A DNA stretch of 25,036 nt from Saccoglossus kowalevskii (Eukaryota; Hemichordata; Enteropneusta; Harrimaniidae), in assembly GCF_000003605.2 (NCBI RefSeq), contig NW_003145293.1, positions 127,883 through 152,918 on the forward strand, given 5' to 3'. Made by a program: the position numbers and the translations under genes. Every line of letters starts with the position of its first letter. The first letter of the stretch is position 1. The notes under the pieces were generated by a model. That model worked only from the letters and a program-made list of their open reading frames with translations. It was not told the DNA's origin and searched no databases. Below, piece by piece: positions 19,678-25,036 of this stretch.

Positions 19678-20340
19678 GTTTTTTAATCTCCAGTCAGTTG
19701 TATTGTATCAAAGAGTCGCGTCTGTTTATTTTGGTCGCACTGATTGGAAGCTTTGACGTCAGCAAATGCTTTCCCCGTAGTTCCGTAGTACCGGTACTCG
19801 TGGCATTATCGTCTTTCTATTTTTAACTCGCAATAATTCTTCAAGTTAGTAAAACTGAACTTTCAAAATTTCATTTTTGATAAACATATTCTTGTTTTGT
19901 TTTTCTTGTCCTGCCCTCTAAATATACATTGCTTTGTTGCATGAATTTAAGAAACAGAATATTAAATTTTCATGAAATATCAAAATAAGAGCTTGATCTT
20001 TTGAGCTATTTTTCAATTAAAATACAACAGCCATACTTGCATTTGTTTTGGAATATAAATTGCCTTGTTGTTTTCTTTCCTTTTCTTTCCAGATTTTATG
20101 GCTATAGATTAGAAAACAGCATGGAAATAATGTTTACACAGGACCGCACCCCACCTGTTTTATATGCATTTTGATATTTGCTGTCTCTGTGTTTAATAAG
20201 AAGCTGAGATTCATTTACTAGAAAATGTTCCTTTCAGTGCCTAATTGTTTCCCAATCTCTTGGCATTCATGTACTTGGTGCTTGTCACCCGTGGTTCTGT
20301 AACACTAGTCAATGGTTTTTGTGTTTGCGTTTCCTTTCAG

Positions 20341-20400
20341 GCAGTGTGTTAAATTAGTGTGAAGGTTTTGCATAGCTATAGTTGGCATCTAGTGTTTGTT
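20341..20400 (+). ncRNA. Putative 60-bp internal non-coding exon
   Basis: A strong acceptor (TTTGCGTTTCCTTTCAG ending at 20340) and a strong donor (GTAAGTA from 20401) bracket 60 bases that carry stops in all three plus-strand frames. This fits a second 5' untranslated or lncRNA exon downstream of the donor at 19328. Another acceptor with a long CT tract ends at 20092 (CTTTTCTTTCCAG) but has no clear donor after it. Confidence 0.4.
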
Positions 20401-23400
20401 GTAAGTACATGTAATGCTGACACAGTGCACGATTCATACAACTGTTTGTACTGTAAGTTCTTTGCTAGGGTTACTGGAATTAGCTTAGAAATTTAGGTGA
20501 TTGGAAATTGCAATCTCAAAGATTTGAGGATGTTCTAATTATGGATTAATATCGTGTAATGTGACTGGAAACTATGTATAATGTACTAACCGGTATATAC
20601 CGAAGCTCAAGAGATTTAATGAATTTTAAATGCTTTGAGCTAAAACCAGGAGATATTAATCAAAAAAAAAAATGTAATTCCAGCAAAATAGCAAGAACAA
20701 AAATATTTTTTTTCTAACTCTATTCGATATATTTATTTGAATTGCATGGATTTCATGTAACTGTTCCAAATCACAGGCAACACCAGTCCATGTGTCAAAT
20801 GCTAAACCAAAGACTCAATTTTAGTGAATAGTATTGTTCAGCATACAATGGTTCTTCCTGTTAATGACCTTTTCACCAAAGGAATTCTCCCACCAGAGTT
20901 TGTCAAGGTTTTCTTGTTAATTTCAAACCAAAAACAAAAATCTGAAAAGATAGTTCCCAGCAATGAGCAAGTTGAACCAAATTTTTGTTTTTCATAATTT
21001 TTGCCCAAAATGTTTTTGTATGATGTCTTATTTTGAAAAACACTGTGGGATTAATTTACTAGTATATAATTTATTGTAAATTAATGTACGGTAATATACA
21101 GGCTATACATATGATAGCAGTACCTAGAAAGTTTGAAGTTCAATTTTTGTCTACATTGATTTGGCACCACAAATAACTCAGTATTACATTGATAAAAAAA
21201 ATACCAAAAAAAGTTGAAAAACACACGCCACAAAAGTAAAAAAATAATTGATGCGGGAAATTGAGTGAGAGTTGATATACTTGGGCCTTATTAATTAATA
21301 ATTTTTATTGGCAATGATGAAATTTTTTCAATTTTCATACCCTAACATTATATTTCTTTCTGGCCAGCACATGCATCAGTTTCATTGCACATGTCACACC
21401 TCGGGGGAGGGGTGTCAAATATTTGTTTTTTGGGGGGGTTGTTATATGTTACCTACATTTCATACCTTACTTTGGTCAAAGTGCACTCTATTTAGCAATG
21501 AAAATAAGTAGTCTTTCCTGGACTCTTCAGTTTGGCAGATCATGTTTTTGGCCACCTGTTGCACACTGAGAATTTTTGCACATACCTTCCCACACCTCTC
21601 TGCATAATGAATTCTTCCATGATGATTTTTTAAGTATTTTACGTCACTGATTTTTTGTTTTGTTTTTACACAATGAAATGTATATTTATTGTGTATTAAT
21701 ATTTAGAAACTCGTATATTTATATATTAAGCTTAAATTTTCTATTGACAAAGAAGTCGACAAGTCCGGACATGAAGTCGTTACTAAAGTGCCGGTTGTAT
21801 TTAATTTTGAAAAGGAAAACAACAAATAACATTTTTATTTAAAATTGATAGGTGTGCAACTTTTTATGTGTGACATATGTATGACGCATTGCACACAGAA
21901 CTGGGGGCGACGTTTTAAAAGCTTGACTTAAAAGTAAAATTCACCATATGTTAGTCATTACTTGTGCGAGAAGTGAGTGGACTCAGGTAGGATATAAGGT
22001 GTTATATGTAAAAAGAAACCTTTTTTCTGTTTCTGCATTTCCCACTTTCCCGATTTTCTTGAATTTGATTGAGTTTTGTAGCCTGCATGTTGTTAAGTTT
22101 GACTGTAATGTCTGAAATATGCCATTATTCGTCATTTTGACCATAAAGGCAAAAAATATGAAGTTATACATGTATTCTAGGGGCAACAATTTTATTACAA
22201 TTTCTTGTTTTGAAAATACCACATCATATGGATTTTGACACAGTCATAAATTACCATGTTTTTGTGTGAGAAAAACATTGTTTGTTCACACGAAATTTTA
22301 ATCATCTGCTGCTAAAATCCTAGTCCCCCCCCCACCCTTTTAAAACAAGCTTCTTTAATTGCATAAAGTGACTTTGCAATACTTTGATCAACAAATTTTC
22401 ATCATCTTAATTGAGCCCAGAACATTTGTTTAATTACAAAACATTCAATATTATATTTTCAGCAATTCAATTCAGTAATCAGAATAATTTAATTTTTTTC
22501 TCAATTTATTCTTATTATTATTCCATACTTTATTTCTCACTCCTGTTATTCCTATAAACTGTTATTGCAGCTCAGGACTGCATTTCCAATCAAATTGTTC
22601 ATCAGAAAGTACATGTTCCTCCATAGAAGTAGGCAAGACTGACTTCTCCTAAACAGCTGCGTTTTTTAAAAATTGATTGACTTGTCGATTGAATGTTTGT
22701 AATATAAACACTATACAAATTTGTACACATTCAGTCACCATTTGAATTAATTGAAACCAATTAACCGTCACAATATGGTTTCCATGGTTGTTGTATAGAA
22801 TATAAAAGTAACGTATTGTTAGTTTGATATATTTCTGTCTGAAATTAGTTATAATGTAGTATATTATAATTGCAGTAATAGCGATATATTACCTTTTGAT
22901 TCATGTAATTTTAAAACGCTGCCCAGTGTTTTCATCTGGCTTATGTGGTAGTTTTAAACCTGTGTGTGGTTTTCTTTTCTGCAATGACTATAGTGTGTAG
23001 TTAAGTTCAATACTGGTTTCTAATTTCTTCTCATAAGCAATTTTAATAGTTGTATGAACAAAAACAATACATTGTTACTCCAGTAAACTGTACATTTTTT
23101 TTTTGTGTGTATAGGATTTTTGATTAATATATTTTTTTTTTCTCAATAGTTTTTTGTCATACTGTGAATAGTTTATTTTTTACTACTTGGAATGTTTGAG
23201 GTTTGGTGACTAAAAGCAGCAATAACTGATTTAGATTTTTTTGTTTTGTTTAACTACATAAAGGTGACCAAATCTTACAAAAATGCACATAAAATGAGAC
23301 GTGAAAACAAAAGGTCAAGTAGTCACCATTTTGTTTAAATCAGTCATGTGATGTGGACTGTAGAAAATTGTTATACATTATGGGAACTGAAAAATAAAAT

Positions 23401-24316
23401 CATCAGAGTACTTCAGAGATGGGCGTAGCCTCTCAAGATGGCAATGTATTTGACATTTGCACTGGACACTCAGTGAGTTGTCATCTTGTATCGTGAACCC
23501 TAAGGTTTGCTTAACAAAATGGAATCTTATTAGATGGTGCCCTCTGGAGACTGTGGCCATATTTTTTTCACTTGCAAGTGATTTAATGTACAACACTGGC
23601 TTATAGCTATTTTAACTCTAATTTTCAGCATTCTATAAACTGATCAATTCTCATCATGCATGGCTAAAATACAAGTTTGAAACTTTTAATTTATAATAAC
23701 TTGTATTTAGCTACTGATGAAATTGCTTGTGGCCAACCTTACTGTATGGCAACATGTTTCGGACTTGTAGCATGTAATTGACAGAACACAGTATTTACAC
23801 CATTGTGTATAGAGTTGTGAATACTTTTGTACAGCATCAATACTTTTTGTTGTTAAGCCTTAATGTTAAACCTTTGAATCCCACGATTTTTTTTCTTGCT
23901 ACATTGTTAGTGCAACATTGTTAAATATTTTCTATCATTTTGTTATTATTTTTAGATCTAATCAGCAAAATTTATTTTCTTCTGGTTATAGGTTTTAATC
24001 ATAATTCTGGAAAAGGTTATTATGGTTTATTTTATGAAACAAAAGTTGGGTTTGACATTTAAAATGTTGATGTATAAGAGGGCATGTGTCTGTTGTAGTA
24101 ATTTATGTCAATCTTCTTCTTATGAGTACGATGAATTAAATAATATTTGACTAAGAAATATATGGTTTTGTTTCTCGTCATCATGAACACGAGTTGGAAA
24201 TTTAAATCTTACACATTTTTACTATGTAATTTTGAGTACCGGTAAAGCATGTGATGAAATAGAATATTTGATTTCTGTTTCAAAAGATGTTTTCTTTGAT
24301 CCAAATCAATTTTTAA
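20401..24316. other. T-rich stretch, probably intron of the rightward transcript
   Basis: No coding exon with recognisable protein seen. Many T runs and scattered acceptor-like CAGs occur (for example TTATTGCAG at about 22,562-22,570), none paired with a convincing donor. CGGTATATACCG at 20591-20602 is a perfect 12-bp palindrome. Absence of exons fits a long first intron, but a 3' untranslated or intergenic role cannot be excluded. Confidence 0.4.
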
Positions 24317-24338
24317 CTCCGCTGTCAACACAGCGGAG
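24317..24338. repeat. Perfect 9-bp hairpin at the left edge of the tandem array
   Basis: CTCCGCTGT, loop CAAC, ACAGCGGAG. It is followed 22 bases later by GTCGTCGTCGTCCGTC and then the tandem units. The hairpin and GTC-rich leader look like part of a dispersed element that carries the array, but a boundary cannot be fixed because the array runs out of the window. Confidence 0.7.
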
Positions 24339-24385
24339 CTGTTCATATTACTGATTGTTCGTCGTCGTCGTCCGTCATCGTCAAC

Positions 24386-25036
24386 TTTACAATTTCAACT
24401 TCTTCTTCGAAACCGCAAGTCAGAATTTTTTCAAATTTGATATGCAAGTACCTTGGATGGTTCTTTCTCAGATTTGTTCATTTCATGTCAAAATCTCAAA
24501 TTCTCTAATTTTGATGAATATTTTTGTTATTTTGATATTTTCAACTTCTTGTTAAAAACGGCAAGTCCGATTGCTTTGATATTACATATATAGGTACTAC
24601 ATGTGGACCTCTCTCAGATTTGTTCATTTCATGATGATATATTTAATTCTCTAATTTTGGTGAATATTTTTGTCATTTTTGTTAAAAAGTAATATTTTCG
24701 ACTTCTTGTTGAAAACAGCAAGTCCAATTGCTTTGATATTACATATATAGGTACTACATGTGGACCTCTCTCAGATTTGTCCATTTCGTGATGATATATT
24801 TAATTCTCTAATTTTGGTGAATATTTTTGTCATTTTTGGTAAAAAGTAATATTTTCGACTTCTTGTTGAAAACAGCAAGTCCGATTGCTTTGATATTACA
24901 TATATAGGTACTACTTGTGCACCTCTTTCGGACTTGTTAATTTTGTGGTGATATTTTCAATTATCTAATTTTGATGATTATTTTTGTCATTTTTGGTGAA
25001 AAGGGATATTTTTGAATTCTTGTTGAAGTCCCATTG
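24386..25036. repeat. 157-bp tandem repeat array, at least four units, truncated by the window edge
   Basis: The landmark ACTTCTTGTT (or its variants) occurs at 24398, 24544, 24701, 24858 and 25015, so units are 146 bp (the most diverged first one) and then three exact 157-bp periods. Units share GCAAGTCC.ATTGCTTTGAT, TATATAGGTACTAC, CCTCTCTCAGATTTGT and CTCTAATTTTG-GTGAATATTT. The middle units are nearly identical and the outer ones diverged, as expected of unequal exchange or slippage. Confidence 0.9.

Overview
The window is AT-rich animal DNA. It has spliced genes with GT-AG introns, extracellular domains each carried on its own exon, a 157-bp tandem array and a foldback element pair. The domain mix (reprolysin protease, kringle, C-type lectin, pentraxin/LamG, PAN) together with the repeats suggests a marine invertebrate such as a lophotrochozoan, ambulacrarian or cephalochordate. 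The sequence alone does not decide which.

The main content is one apparently complete minus-strand gene. A TATA box lies near 15,565, the ATG is at 15,511 and the stop at 4,934, with 23 coding exons. I assembled it exon by exon. Every junction is in phase and the sum is 3,837 coding bases, or 1,278 residues plus the stop. In order, the protein has a signal peptide, an M12B/ADAMTS-type propeptide with a furin-like site, a zinc metalloprotease with an intact HExxHxxGxxHD motif, disintegrin-like and cysteine-rich parts, a C-type lectin domain (CTLD), two kringles, a pentraxin/LamG domain, an eight-cysteine module, a PAN/apple domain and a second CTLD. I found no thrombospondin repeat. The protease half has introns of mixed phase. 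Everything after it is built from phase 1-1 units, the mark of exon shuffling. This secreted 'protease plus recognition array' is the most notable thing in the window.

Left of the gene (1-4,800) lies mostly non-coding sequence. It may include the last 25 codons of a plus-strand gene at the very edge, and one coding-like but broken stretch near 2.1-2.4 kb. Right of the gene (15.6-19.0 kb) is intergenic sequence carrying two 133-bp copies of a small inverted-terminus element in opposite orientation. From about 19.05 kb a CpG-containing, CRE-bearing promoter-like region is followed by a non-coding exon with a strong donor and a 60-bp non-coding exon with strong sites on both sides. These look like the 5' end of another gene, or of a lncRNA, running rightward. 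The last 0.7 kb is a 157-bp tandem repeat array preceded by a perfect hairpin.
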